IMG/VR virus record: IMGVR_UViG_3300032282_004353
Span: 1-49,681 of that record
Source: a virus
Direction: 5' to 3' (one strand)
Length of the DNA stretch: 49,681 nt
The translations under genes and the position numbers were made by a program. The first letter of the stretch is position 1. Each line of letters opens with the position of its first letter. This document shows, one piece after another, positions 14,127 through 21,086 of this stretch. The notes under the pieces are model-generated. The model had not been told where the DNA came from. It did not search any database and saw nothing but the letters and a program-made list of their open reading frames with translations.

Positions 14127-14651
14127 ATGAATAAGATTCTACTTACTATGGCTGTACTATTTGGTATGACTACTGCAGCAATGGCACAAACCAAGCCTGT
14201 CGTTTCCACAAATGTAGATCAAGCTGGTCTTTATATTGGTGGTTTTGTTGGTTCTAGTATGGGCGAACGAGATCGTGTTACGGCAGGTGTAAATGCTGGT
14301 TATCAATTCAACCGATTTCTACGTGCTGAAGCAACGCTAGATCAAACTTGGAAGACTGGTGTTGGTGGTGGTACTCGACTAATGGCTAATGCAATTGGTC
14401 AGTATCGAATCCCAGGTACAACACTTACACCATATGTACTAGCCGGTATGGGTTATGGCTTTGATTCTCTAGGTTCAGTTCGTAAGGGTATTGGTGTTCC
14501 TCAATGGAATGTTGGTGCAGGTCTTCGAGTTGCAGTATCTGAACGAGTTGATCTAGATGCTCGATATCGTTTTATTGAAGGATTTAATTCTCGTACACCG
14601 CATGATCGAAGTACTAATCTAATTACAGTCGGTGCCGCTTATAAGTTCTGA
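14127..14651 (+). CDS. Outer-membrane beta-barrel protein
   Basis: 174 residues with a clear signal peptide (MNKILLTMAVLFGMTTAAMAQ, cut after AMA). The mature chain alternates polar and hydrophobic residues (GLYIGGFVGSSMG, AGVNAGYQFNRFLRAEATLD, DLDARYRFIEGF) and ends ITVGAAYKF, the C-terminal Phe signature needed for BAM insertion. Size and pattern fit an eight-stranded OmpA/OmpW/Omp25-like barrel, common in alphaproteobacteria. Followed by a strong terminator at 14671-14697. A phage-coded porin-like protein could mask a receptor or exclude superinfection (inference). Confidence 0.85.
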   Translation: MNKILLTMAVLFGMTTAAMAQTKPVVSTNVDQAGLYIGGFVGSSMGERDRVTAGVNAGYQFNRFLRAEATLDQTWKTGVGGGTRLMANAIGQYRIPGTTLTPYVLAGMGYGFDSLGSVRKGIGVPQWNVGAGLRVAVSERVDLDARYRFIEGFNSRTPHDRSTNLITVGAAYKF

Positions 14652-14670
14652 TAATAGAGCCTTATATTGA

Positions 14671-14697
14671 AAACCCACCCTAACCGGTGGGTTTTTT
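14671..14697 (+). terminator. Rho-independent terminator
   Basis: AAACCCACC, 6-nt loop, GGTGGGTTT followed by TTT; 20 bases after the barrel gene stop. Confidence 0.88.
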
Positions 14698-14698
14698 A

Positions 14699-14728
14699 TT
14701 GACTTATTATAGTATTGTGATATAAATA
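14699..14728 (+). promoter_or_regulatory. Overlapping early/late promoter for the tRNA-Ser unit
   Basis: TTGACT (14699-14704), 16 bases, TATAAATA (14721-14728). The -10 is also a full T4 late promoter. Confidence 0.7.
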
Positions 14729-14734
14729 TTTTAT

Positions 14735-14822
14735 GGAAGGGTGTCAGAGCGGCCGATTGAGCTGGTCTTGAAAACCAGAGGACTGAAAAGTTCCGTGGGT
14801 TCGAATCCCACCCCTTCCGCCA
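14735..14822 (+). tRNA. tRNA-Ser (UGA)
   Basis: Acceptor GGAAGGG/CCCTTCC, anticodon stem CTGGT/ACCAG with loop CTTGAAA (UGA), class II variable arm, T arm GTGGGTTCGAATCCCAC, encoded CCA. Confidence 0.94.
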
Positions 14823-14840
14823 TCATAAAAGGAATCAAAC

Positions 14841-14996
14841 ATGAGTGAGAGTTATTCTATTCGCATGCTAAAGAAATCAGCATTTGAACATGAAATCTTA
14901 AACTCAATAGATATACTTTCAATTGATCAAATTGATGAAGAATTAGTCATTGTAAGAAATTATTTGACAAAAAGAATTAAAGAACTTAAAAGCTAA
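14841..14996 (+). CDS. Small hypothetical protein between two tRNAs
   Basis: 51 residues (MSESYSIRMLKKSAFEHEIL...), all-helical in appearance with a basic C-terminus (YLTKRIKELKS). AAGGA lies 8 bases before ATG. Its stop codon TAA is immediately followed by the first base of tRNA-Pro. No domain recognised. Confidence 0.65.
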   Translation: MSESYSIRMLKKSAFEHEILNSIDILSIDQIDEELVIVRNYLTKRIKELKS

Positions 14997-15071
14997 CTGG
15001 GCGTAGCTCAGAGGAAGAGCGCTGGTTTTGGGAACCAGAGGCCGAGATTTCGATATTCTCCACCCGGACCA
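14997..15071 (+). tRNA. tRNA-Pro (UGG)
   Basis: Anticodon stem CTGGT/ACCAG with loop TTTGGGA (UGG), D arm GCTCAGAGGAAGAGC, T loop TTCGATA, acceptor CTGGGCG/CACCCGG with one C-A mismatch, encoded CCA. The mismatch and weak T stem suggest reduced stability. Confidence 0.85.
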
Positions 15072-15083
15072 AAATATCAAATA

Positions 15084-15091
15084 TATAAATA
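15084..15091 (+). promoter_or_regulatory. T4-type late promoter for speD
   Basis: TATAAATA, 27 bases before the speD start. Confidence 0.65.
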
Positions 15092-15117
15092 ACCCATCTT
15101 TTATTGGGAATGAAAAA

Positions 15118-15462
15118 ATGGAACGTATGGGTAGACATCTAATTTTAGATCTTTGGGGCGCTTCAGGCGCTCTTCCTTTTTGGAATATGGATGAAGCAGC
15201 AGAAGCACTTAAAAAAGCAGCAGGCGCAGCAGGCACTACCTTCATGACAGAACGATGGCATCATTTTGGTGATGGGCATGGATATACAGGTGTTATAGTT
15301 CTTGCCGAGTCTCATATTTCAGTACATACCTGGCCCGAGACCGGATATGCAGCCATTGATGCATTTTATTGTGGAGATTGCAATCCAATGGATAGTCTAC
15401 AAATAATTTTAGATTTCTATAAACCACATAGAAATAATTTCTCTTTGATTAATAGAGGTTAA
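15118..15462 (+). CDS. speD: S-adenosylmethionine decarboxylase proenzyme (bacterial type)
   Basis: 114 residues from ATG 15118; the upstream extension of the ORF reads through tRNA-Pro and is rejected. ESHISVHTWPE is the diagnostic self-cleavage site; the Ser becomes the pyruvoyl cofactor. GYAAIDAFYCGDC carries the catalytic Cys. The N-terminal GRHLILDLWGASG is also typical. The enzyme makes decarboxylated SAM, the aminopropyl donor for spermidine. No spermidine synthase is seen in the window, so it would work with the host enzyme. Expression is probably late (TATAAATA at 15084-15091); a bidirectional terminator follows. Confidence 0.93.
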   Translation: MERMGRHLILDLWGASGALPFWNMDEAAEALKKAAGAAGTTFMTERWHHFGDGHGYTGVIVLAESHISVHTWPETGYAAIDAFYCGDCNPMDSLQIILDFYKPHRNNFSLINRG

Positions 15463-15469
15463 AAATAAA

Positions 15470-15493
15470 AAAAGGAGCCAAACGGCTCCTTTT
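15470..15493. terminator. Bidirectional terminator between convergent genes
   Basis: AAAAGGAGCC, AAAC loop, GGCTCCTTTT; T-runs on both strands, between speD (+) and the gene at 15499-15798 (-). Confidence 0.85.
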
Positions 15494-15498
15494 CAGTA

Positions 15499-15798
15499 TC
15501 AAGTATGTTTCTCTCTAAGCATCTTAGCGGCTTGTTTTCCAATACATACTCCGGTTGACATAGACCAACCTTCTTGAGTTTTAATAAGTGTTTGTATATC
15601 AATCATTGGCTTAATATAAAATGATAAATCGTCCCACCGCTTTAGCGGAATATCATTAAACCATTCATCTACTGAATCCAAAATAGCATCTAGACCAAGC
15701 CGTCGCTCAACGAACGCCATAATACCATCAGTGATGAACTGTGAATAATACTGATCATGGTCGCATCTCTTATAAAGATAATCTCGTCGAGTATACAT
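15499..15798 (-). CDS. Hypothetical protein
   Basis: 99 residues, helical and rich in aromatic and charged residues (YTRRDYLYKRCDHDQYYSQF). No domain recognised. Last gene of a minus-strand unit that includes the deaminase and Lys-rich protein. AAGGAACC precedes ATG. Confidence 0.6.
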   Translation of the reverse strand: MYTRRDYLYKRCDHDQYYSQFITDGIMAFVERRLGLDAILDSVDEWFNDIPLKRWDDLSFYIKPMIDIQTLIKTQEGWSMSTGVCIGKQAAKMLREKHT

Positions 15799-15811
15799 TT
15801 AAGGTTCCTTA

Positions 15812-16093
15812 TTAAGGATAATATTGATGAATATAGATATCAAACCTAGTTGCGTGTTCAGGTTGGATATCAATTGATGATGGGCGCCAATATTTACCAC
15901 CACGCCGATAGTGCAGTGCATAAGGATTGTATGCACCAAGACGACCACGAACCATTACACGAAAACGTTTAGTACTTCCTTCAGCTTTAAGTTTCTTGTT
16001 GATCTTAGAAACCGTATTACGAACAATACGAAGTTCTAGACCACCTTCAGTATCAGGAAAAATAGTAGTTACATAAGAATCAGTACGAATCAT
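15812..16093 (-). CDS. Hypothetical basic protein
   Basis: 93 residues, basic (KINKKLKAEGSTKRFRVMVRGR), with an aromatic/Arg stretch (YALHYRRGGKYWRPSSIDI). Could bind nucleic acid; unrecognised. AAGGAGTG Shine-Dalgarno 5 bases before ATG. Confidence 0.6.
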   Translation of the reverse strand: MIRTDSYVTTIFPDTEGGLELRIVRNTVSKINKKLKAEGSTKRFRVMVRGRLGAYNPYALHYRRGGKYWRPSSIDIQPEHATRFDIYIHQYYP

Positions 16094-16116
16094 AGTTCAC
16101 TCCTTGTTTTCATATC

Positions 16117-16518
16117 TTATAGAGTTTTGAAGCATTCATCATCAGTATAAATCACGTTTCGTATATTGAATGTAGCAATTGCTCTGGTGCAACCCTCACA
16201 AGGCTTAGCCAGACCCCAACAAAACTTCTTATTAATCTTCTTGACTCGACAAATATACAGAGTCGACTTTTTCAAATCATCTACATCAACACACTTCAAT
16301 GCATTCAGAATAGCATCCGTTTCTGCATGTAGAAAAATAGCATCGGCGTTCTTACCAAACCGTTTTTGAAACGGATGAGATTTAAGTCGATTGAAACCAA
16401 AACTTACCACTTGATTTTTTGATACAATACATGCTGCTAGTTTAGCATTGGCTGCGCCCTCAGAAGCCATAGCAAGCTTTTCAAGGGTATTAAGATAATA
16501 CAAGTGGTCCTTGCTCAT
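16117..16518 (-). CDS. Cytidine/deoxycytidylate deaminase-fold protein
   Basis: 133 residues with the zinc site of the CDA superfamily: HAETDAIL (His ligand and catalytic Glu) and PCEGCTRAI (two Cys ligands). The order and spacing fit dCMP-deaminase-like or tRNA/nucleoside deaminases. A separate, T4-like dCMP deaminase is at 36268-36711, so this one may use another substrate (free nucleoside, tRNA or modified base). Adjacent to the Lys-rich gene by 2 bases. Confidence 0.82.
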   Translation of the reverse strand: MSKDHLYYLNTLEKLAMASEGAANAKLAACIVSKNQVVSFGFNRLKSHPFQKRFGKNADAIFLHAETDAILNALKCVDVDDLKKSTLYICRVKKINKKFCWGLAKPCEGCTRAIATFNIRNVIYTDDECFKTL

Positions 16519-16520
16519 GT

Positions 16521-17009
16521 TTACTTGCGCCTAGCCAACTTCGGCTCTTCATAAAAGAAGTAATACTTACCACCCTTATAAGTAGCCTTAGTAAACTTAG
16601 TAATACCGTACTTTCGGAACATCATACGGGCAAACTGAACCACGCCGTCTTCATGAAAAACCGATACCGATGCACGAAGTTCGGGTGTAATATCCTTAAG
16701 CTCGACCAATTCAATACCATCAGGATACGGAAGCGGTTGCAGCCAAGAACGAGTAACCTGAACCGGAAATGCTGGAATCTCCGAGACCTTATCCTCGGTC
16801 TTGGTTTCCTTCACCGACTTGATCTTAGGTTCCTTAATGATCTTAACCTTATCGGTCTTAGCAACCTTAACCTTAGGTTCCTTAACCTTCCTAACCTTAT
16901 CGGTCTTGCTGGTCTTAGCAACCTTGGTCTTTTTCACCTTGGTCGGCTTGACAACCTCTTTAGCGGTCTTGGGCTTCCGAGGCTTGCGTTCGTAAACTCC
17001 ACGGGGCAC
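16521..17009 (-). CDS. Lys-rich protein with histone H1-like N-terminal repeats
   Basis: 162 residues. After MPRGVYERKPRKP, residues 15-75 are repeats of K-x-x-K with Val/Pro/Thr (VKVAKTDKVKIIKEPKIK), the composition of histone H1 tails and bacterial Hc1/HctB-like proteins. The C-terminal half is a compact domain (FARMMFRKYGITKFTKATYKGGKYYFFYEE). Likely a DNA-binding protein. Own promoter at 17036-17063. Confidence 0.7.
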   Translation of the reverse strand: MPRGVYERKPRKPKTAKEVVKPTKVKKTKVAKTSKTDKVRKVKEPKVKVAKTDKVKIIKEPKIKSVKETKTEDKVSEIPAFPVQVTRSWLQPLPYPDGIELVELKDITPELRASVSVFHEDGVVQFARMMFRKYGITKFTKATYKGGKYYFFYEEPKLARRK

Positions 17010-17035
17010 TTGCAGTCTCCACAGATTATAAAGTC

Positions 17036-17063
17036 ATTATACCACAGATAGAAAAAAAGTCAA
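17036..17063 (-). promoter_or_regulatory. Sigma70-like early promoter
   Basis: TTGACT (17058-17063), 16 bases, TATAAT (17036-17041) on the minus strand; lies inside the last codons of the 50-residue gene and reads into the Lys-rich gene. Confidence 0.75.
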
Positions 17064-17189
17064 GGGTTTTTTTGTCACCTTGACTTTTTTTCGAGAATAG
17101 AACTTCTTGCTCTTAACCGTCTGTTTACGGTACTGAGGCTGAGCAAGAGCCCTAGCCATAGGGTTACGTTTTATAACCTTTCGTTTCAT
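17037..17189 (-). CDS. Small basic phage protein
   Basis: 50 residues (MKRKVIKRNPMARALAQPQY...). The pattern RNPMARALxxPxxRxxxVKSKKxYxRK is a recurrent short family in tailed phages, of unknown function, probably binding nucleic acid. AAGGAGAGC Shine-Dalgarno before ATG 17189. Its start lies inside the end of the SprT-like gene and its end overlaps the next promoter. Confidence 0.72.
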   Translation of the reverse strand: MKRKVIKRNPMARALAQPQYRKQTVKSKKFYSRKKVKVTKKPLTFFLSVV

Positions 17190-17619
17190 ATGTGCTCTCC
17201 TTAAACCTGGCATATAGGCCGAACTCTCGTCCGAATGCCTCTATCTCCCAGGGCCTGTCCCAGTAGTTGATCTTAGAATCGTCAACAATCTTACCCTGCC
17301 AACGATTCAGTGATGTAGACTTAACATAGTTACGCAATTCACCAGTGGCATATTGCTTGACATGAACCATCTCATGCGCAAGGGCAATAAGAGCCTTACG
17401 GATCTTATGCTTCTTATTCAGATAGATGGTAAAATCTCTTGGTCGATCAAACTCTTCTGCCAGACAGGACCCGTCGTGTTCTGTCTTTTCAAATTGAATT
17501 GACACAGTAAGATTTTTCACTAGCCTAGGTGACATAAGATTGCTAGCATAGAACCTAGCCGCCGCTGCAACCTCATGCCGATTTAGGCCTGGTGGTAGTC
17601 CGTGTACGCTGATCTGCAT
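17164..17619 (-). CDS. SprT-like zinc metallopeptidase
   Basis: 151 residues. ALIALAHEMVHVKQYATGEL contains the HExxH zinc site (HEMVH), and the downstream PWEIEAFGREFGL supplies a Glu like the third ligand region. This is the SprT/Spartan-like domain found in phage proteins; cellular relatives cut proteins crosslinked to DNA. First gene leftward from repeat region B, with promoter at 17649-17677. Confidence 0.8.
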   Translation of the reverse strand: MQISVHGLPPGLNRHEVAAAARFYASNLMSPRLVKNLTVSIQFEKTEHDGSCLAEEFDRPRDFTIYLNKKHKIRKALIALAHEMVHVKQYATGELRNYVKSTSLNRWQGKIVDDSKINYWDRPWEIEAFGREFGLYARFKESTYETKGYKT

Positions 17620-17648
17620 GAGTTCCTTCAGTCATTCATCATATGTCA

Positions 17649-17677
17649 TATATATCCCATGGTGGATAAAATGTCAA
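17649..17677 (-). promoter_or_regulatory. Sigma70-like leftward early promoter of repeat region B
   Basis: TTGACA (17672-17677), 17 bases, TATATA (17649-17654) on the minus strand. Confidence 0.75.
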
Positions 17678-17688
17678 CCCCAATGAAA

Positions 17689-17841
17689 TCAATAGGTTAG
17701 CGCTAACCTATTGAAAAGATTGAAAAATATTTTTTCAAGGTTCTAAAACTTTTTTGGGGATCAACCCCATCAGATCATCAAAACTTAATCATATCAATGG
17801 GTTAGGCTTACCCGACAACCTAATCATATCAATGGGTTAGG
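17689..17841. repeat. Repeat-rich divergent control region B
   Basis: Four copies of the 13-base element of region A: TCAATAGGTTAGC at 17689-17701 fused tail to tail with its exact inverse at 17702-17714 (a 26-bp perfect palindrome), then TCAATGGGTTAGG at 17794-17806 and 17829-17841 inside a 20-base direct repeat starting AATCATATCAATGG. GATGGGTATACC at 17879 echoes the GATGGTATACCCATC of region A. Lies between divergent promoters at 17649 and 17936. Confidence 0.78.
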
Positions 17842-17935
17842 TTAAAATGGTGGCTTCTCGTCGACCTAAGCCTTGCTTGATGGGTATACCTACCACTAGG
17901 TCAGCCTAGCATCGTCAGAGCGTTCAAAAAAGTGG

Positions 17936-17964
17936 TTGACATAATTTGCCATAGGGTATATGAT
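17936..17964 (+). promoter_or_regulatory. Sigma70-like rightward early promoter of repeat region B
   Basis: TTGACA (17936-17941), 17 bases, TATGAT (17959-17964). Confidence 0.78.
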
Positions 17965-17991
17965 CCGAATATCAACCAAGGGGAATATCCT

Positions 17992-18165
17992 ATGGGTGCG
18001 TATGCCATCTCCGCTCTAGACCTAGAGTGGGCTGAAACTGTTGCTGGTCACCGTCTAACCATCCCTGAAGCCAGGGATATCATTATGGAATATAATGATT
18101 ATCTGGATAAGCAGGAATATGATATGGCTGAAATGGAGCTTGTAAAGCATGTCTATGATTTCTAG
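17992..18165 (+). CDS. Small hypothetical early protein
   Basis: 57 residues from MGAYAISALD, chosen for the AAGGGGAA Shine-Dalgarno upstream and the promoter position (the ORF's first ATG at 17932 is upstream of the promoter). Acidic and helical (EARDIIMEYNDYLDKQEYDM). Unrecognised. Confidence 0.62.
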   Translation: MGAYAISALDLEWAETVAGHRLTIPEARDIIMEYNDYLDKQEYDMAEMELVKHVYDF

Positions 18166-18247
18166 TAAGAAAATTGCTAAGTTCATAGTTGATGCTATGA
18201 TCTTGCTAATTATTTTTGTAACTATCTATATCATGTTGGTAATCTAA
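18155..18247 (+). CDS. Very small membrane protein
   Basis: 30 residues: MISSKKIAKFIVDAM then a hydrophobic segment (ILLIIFVTIYIMLVI). It overlaps the previous gene's end and its stop overlaps the next ATG (TAATG). Same size, architecture and place as the membrane peptide at 10166-10264 after region A. No strong Shine-Dalgarno, so translation would be coupled. Confidence 0.5.
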   Translation: MISSKKIAKFIVDAMILLIIFVTIYIMLVI

Positions 18248-18609
18248 TGCGCTTAGTAGTGCGTAATCCCATGTACGATAAACGACACATCTATCAGTTT
18301 CATATAGATGAGTTTGATACATTTTATGGCGAGCAACTCCCGCTACCATCCTGGGTAGAACGGGACTCTATTTGTATCTCAGCACCGCATCTTCCATCCA
18401 AGATGCGTATTATCCCTAAGCATCAGATTACAATGATGGATGATAAACACGTAAACTTTGAGCGTCAAGTATCTGATACACCTAAAACCATTAAGATTGC
18501 TGGTTCAAAGGGTGCTTTCTATACAGTAACTGTTCATGGCGCCAAAAAAACATGTACGTGCGCTGGATTCTCTTTTCGGCGCAGCTGTAAACACATTATT
18601 AATATTTAA
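18247..18609 (+). CDS. SWIM zinc-finger protein
   Basis: 120 residues. The C-terminal CTCAGFSFRRSCKH matches the SWIM finger CxCxnCxH and is preceded by a beta hairpin (YTVTVHGAKKT), as usual. SWIM domains bind DNA or protein in recombination and transposase-linked proteins. The N-terminal 80 residues are unrecognised. Coupled to the membrane peptide upstream. Confidence 0.75.
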   Translation: MRLVVRNPMYDKRHIYQFHIDEFDTFYGEQLPLPSWVERDSICISAPHLPSKMRIIPKHQITMMDDKHVNFERQVSDTPKTIKIAGSKGAFYTVTVHGAKKTCTCAGFSFRRSCKHIINI

Positions 18610-18619
18610 GGAATAACAT

Positions 18620-18901
18620 ATGCTCAAACTTACACGTGAGGAATTGGAAGATATCTGGAATAATAAGTCGTATGGTTATTTTACACAACTTCGTAAGAAC
18701 TCTAAGAATTTAAAAAAGTTCAACGTAATTGCGTCACCATATAAGAAAACAAATCTTCCAAATATGAATATGATTGTATATGCATCTTCTGCTGATAGCA
18801 GTCAAATTGAAAACGCAAAAACTACTATGCGTAAGGAAATTCTTGCAAAATATCCCAACGATACAACAATTTCAATTCAGTTTTCTGTCTACAAAGAATA
18901 G
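18620..18901 (+). CDS. Hypothetical protein
   Basis: 93 residues, N-terminal helix (LTREELEDIWNNKSYGYF), basic middle, two C-terminal strands. Unrecognised. AAGGAATAAC precedes ATG 11 bases after the SWIM gene. Confidence 0.6.
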   Translation: MLKLTREELEDIWNNKSYGYFTQLRKNSKNLKKFNVIASPYKKTNLPNMNMIVYASSADSSQIENAKTTMRKEILAKYPNDTTISIQFSVYKE

Positions 18902-18983
18902 TAATAAATACAACACATCTTAGTGAATCTTGATTATATTATGTATAGGAGACCATCCATAAAAAAATAAAGAGGTCATTGAA

Positions 18984-19802
18984 GTGTTAAGAATCTTATT
19001 AACTGCTTTTCTAACAGTATTTTGTGTATCAGTATCAGCACAGACAGTTTACCCTCCAGAAATAGATGAGATAAAGAAAAGAGGTAAACTCATTGTAGCC
19101 CTGACAGCATTTGATACACCACCATTTTATGGTGGTTCTATTGATAATATGTCAGGCTTAGATGTTGAAATTGCTAAAAAAGTTGCAAAAATTTTGAGCG
19201 TCCCTGTTGTTTTTAACAGGGACGCTACATCGTTTGCAGGTGTTATTGATCAAGTTGTTGGTGGTAAAGCCGATATGGCTATAAGCAAACTATCAATAAC
19301 TGGTCCAAGAATGAACGTAGTTAAATTTTCAACACCGTATGTAAAATTACATCAAGCCATGATAGTGAATAGATTATGGCTTAGTCAAAATACTAAAAAT
19401 GGCGATCAAGAATCTGCTATTAAAAATTTTAATGGTTCCATATCATTTATAGCAAATTCAAGTTATGATACATTTGCTAGAACATTATTTCCCAGAGCAT
19501 TATATAAACCTGAAACAAGTTGGGATAACATAGTAAACGGTGTTATATCAGGTAGATATTCTTCAGGCTTTAGAGATGAATTTGAAATAAAACGACTTAT
19601 AATTGAAAAACCTACAGCATCTATTCATACTAAGACGGTGGTATTTGCTGATTCAGTTGATAATATAGCTGCTGCAGTACCACCAGGTAGTACTCATTTA
19701 TTGATGATTATAGATCATGTCATAAAAAATGAATATAACAATATAGATGTAAAAATGCTTATATCTATGTTGAAGAAATACTACGAAAATAATAAGGAAT
19801 AG
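18984..19802 (+). CDS. Periplasmic amino-acid-type solute-binding protein (SBP_bac_3)
   Basis: 272 residues with a GTG start (AGAGG upstream) and a signal peptide (MLRILLTAFLTVFCVSVSAQ). Family 3 binding-protein features: IKKRGKLIVALTAFDTPPF, MSGLDVEIAKKVAKIL and GKADMAISKLSITGPRMNVVKFSTPY. Binds an amino acid or dicarboxylate in the periplasm. No ABC permease or ATPase is present; instead a sodium/dicarboxylate symporter gene starts 4 bases downstream. A perfect 12-bp hairpin lies inside the gene at 19197-19226. No strong promoter was found upstream. Confidence 0.9.
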   Translation: MLRILLTAFLTVFCVSVSAQTVYPPEIDEIKKRGKLIVALTAFDTPPFYGGSIDNMSGLDVEIAKKVAKILSVPVVFNRDATSFAGVIDQVVGGKADMAISKLSITGPRMNVVKFSTPYVKLHQAMIVNRLWLSQNTKNGDQESAIKNFNGSISFIANSSYDTFARTLFPRALYKPETSWDNIVNGVISGRYSSGFRDEFEIKRLIIEKPTASIHTKTVVFADSVDNIAAAVPPGSTHLLMIIDHVIKNEYNNIDVKMLISMLKKYYENNKE

Positions 19803-19806
19803 TTCG

Positions 19807-21072
19807 GTGAAATTTTTAAAAAAGATATTAACTAATCCTTTTACTATATTAGCATCAATTATTGCTGGTGTTGCTTTTGGATTTTATTTTCCAGCCGAAA
19901 GTATTAGTCACGAAAATATTGGATTGATATACCTAAGTTTATTAAAAGTTGTAGTTCTACCATTTCTACTAGCAACAATACTTGTTGGCATTATCAGTCT
20001 ATTACAAAAAGACGATGCTGCAGGTATGATTAAACGAATTATAATAGGTTTTATACTATCAATGGTTTTAGCTGGTGCAGTTGGTGTTGGAACTGTTGTA
20101 TTTACTTCTTCTGAAATGACACCAGAGAGACACGCTAAAATGGGTGCTTTAGTTACAGATCGTGATCAAGGCGCCGTAGATTTAGAAGTATTACTTTTTA
20201 AAGACAAAGAAGAAAAGAAAGATGATGGTCCATCAATCTATACAAAATTTATTCCAGAAAATATATTTCAAAGCTTGAATACAGGTGAAAGCCTAAAAAT
20301 TGTTGTATTCTGTTTAATCTTTGGTATAGCACTTGGTCAACTAAAAAATGAAGGCATGAAAATAATAGTAAGTGCATTACAAGCTATACAAAATGCATCT
20401 ATTAGTATTTTTAAATTTTTAAATTATTTTCTACCTTTTGCTTTAATTGCCATGATTTCAAGCCAAGTTGGTAAGGTAGGACTGTCAATCTTTGAAACTT
20501 TATTTGAATTTATTTTACAACAAGCTCTTGGTGGTATAGTAATACTCATATTAGCAACAATTGTAATTATATTAAGATGTAGAGGTACATCTATCTTTAC
20601 AATATTAGCATCAGTTAAAGATACAATTATAGTTGCCGTATCATCTAGAAGTAGTTTAGCTTGTATTCCATATGCTCAAGAGGCTTTAACAAAATTAAAA
20701 TTTGAAAAAAGTTCTGTTGAACTAATGGTTCCATTAAGTTTTACAGTTAATAGAATAGGTTCTATTACATATTACGCTATAGCAACCTTATTCATAGCAA
20801 ATATCTATGCTATAAATTTAACTTGGGTTGCATTAGCAATGGTGTTATTTGGTGCTATATTAGCAGGTATAGCAAGTGCTGGTACAACAGGTGTATTGAC
20901 TGTTGCAACTGTTAGCATTGTATGTGATTTATTACAACTACCACATGAAGCTATTATAGTTCTTTTAATAGCCGTAGATCCAATTATGGATATGATTCGT
21001 ACTGCTAGTCATGTTTATGGGAATGTAGCCGTTACTGCATTTGTCTGTGATAAAGAAAAATTAGAGGCATAG
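19807..21072 (+). CDS. Dicarboxylate/amino-acid:cation symporter (DAACS/SDF family)
   Basis: 421 residues, GTG start with AAGGA 9 bases upstream. Many hydrophobic segments and the family's re-entrant motifs: SSRSSLACIP (HP1 serine-rich SSxxTLP), PLSFTVNRIGSITYYA (TM7; the usual NMDGT is NRIGS here), AGIASAGTTGVLT (HP2) and VDPIMDMIRTASHVYGN (TM8, DRxxDMxRTxxNVxGD). The TM7 and TM8 changes (D to R-I region, final GD to GN) may alter ion or substrate choice. Imports glutamate/aspartate or C4-dicarboxylates in cells. Placed between a binding protein and an anchored protein. Confidence 0.92.
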   Translation: MKFLKKILTNPFTILASIIAGVAFGFYFPAESISHENIGLIYLSLLKVVVLPFLLATILVGIISLLQKDDAAGMIKRIIIGFILSMVLAGAVGVGTVVFTSSEMTPERHAKMGALVTDRDQGAVDLEVLLFKDKEEKKDDGPSIYTKFIPENIFQSLNTGESLKIVVFCLIFGIALGQLKNEGMKIIVSALQAIQNASISIFKFLNYFLPFALIAMISSQVGKVGLSIFETLFEFILQQALGGIVILILATIVIILRCRGTSIFTILASVKDTIIVAVSSRSSLACIPYAQEALTKLKFEKSSVELMVPLSFTVNRIGSITYYAIATLFIANIYAINLTWVALAMVLFGAILAGIASAGTTGVLTVATVSIVCDLLQLPHEAIIVLLIAVDPIMDMIRTASHVYGNVAVTAFVCDKEKLEA

Positions 21073-21086
21073 AGAAAGAAAAAGTA

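Noticed and set aside
15028-15117. N-terminal 30-residue extension of speD
   Set aside because: It reads through tRNA-Pro and the late promoter; SpeD homology begins at the ATG at 15118.
16653-17051. 132-residue plus-strand Leu/Asn-rich ORF
   Set aside because: It is the antisense of the Lys-rich repeat gene, whose composition keeps the opposite frames open.
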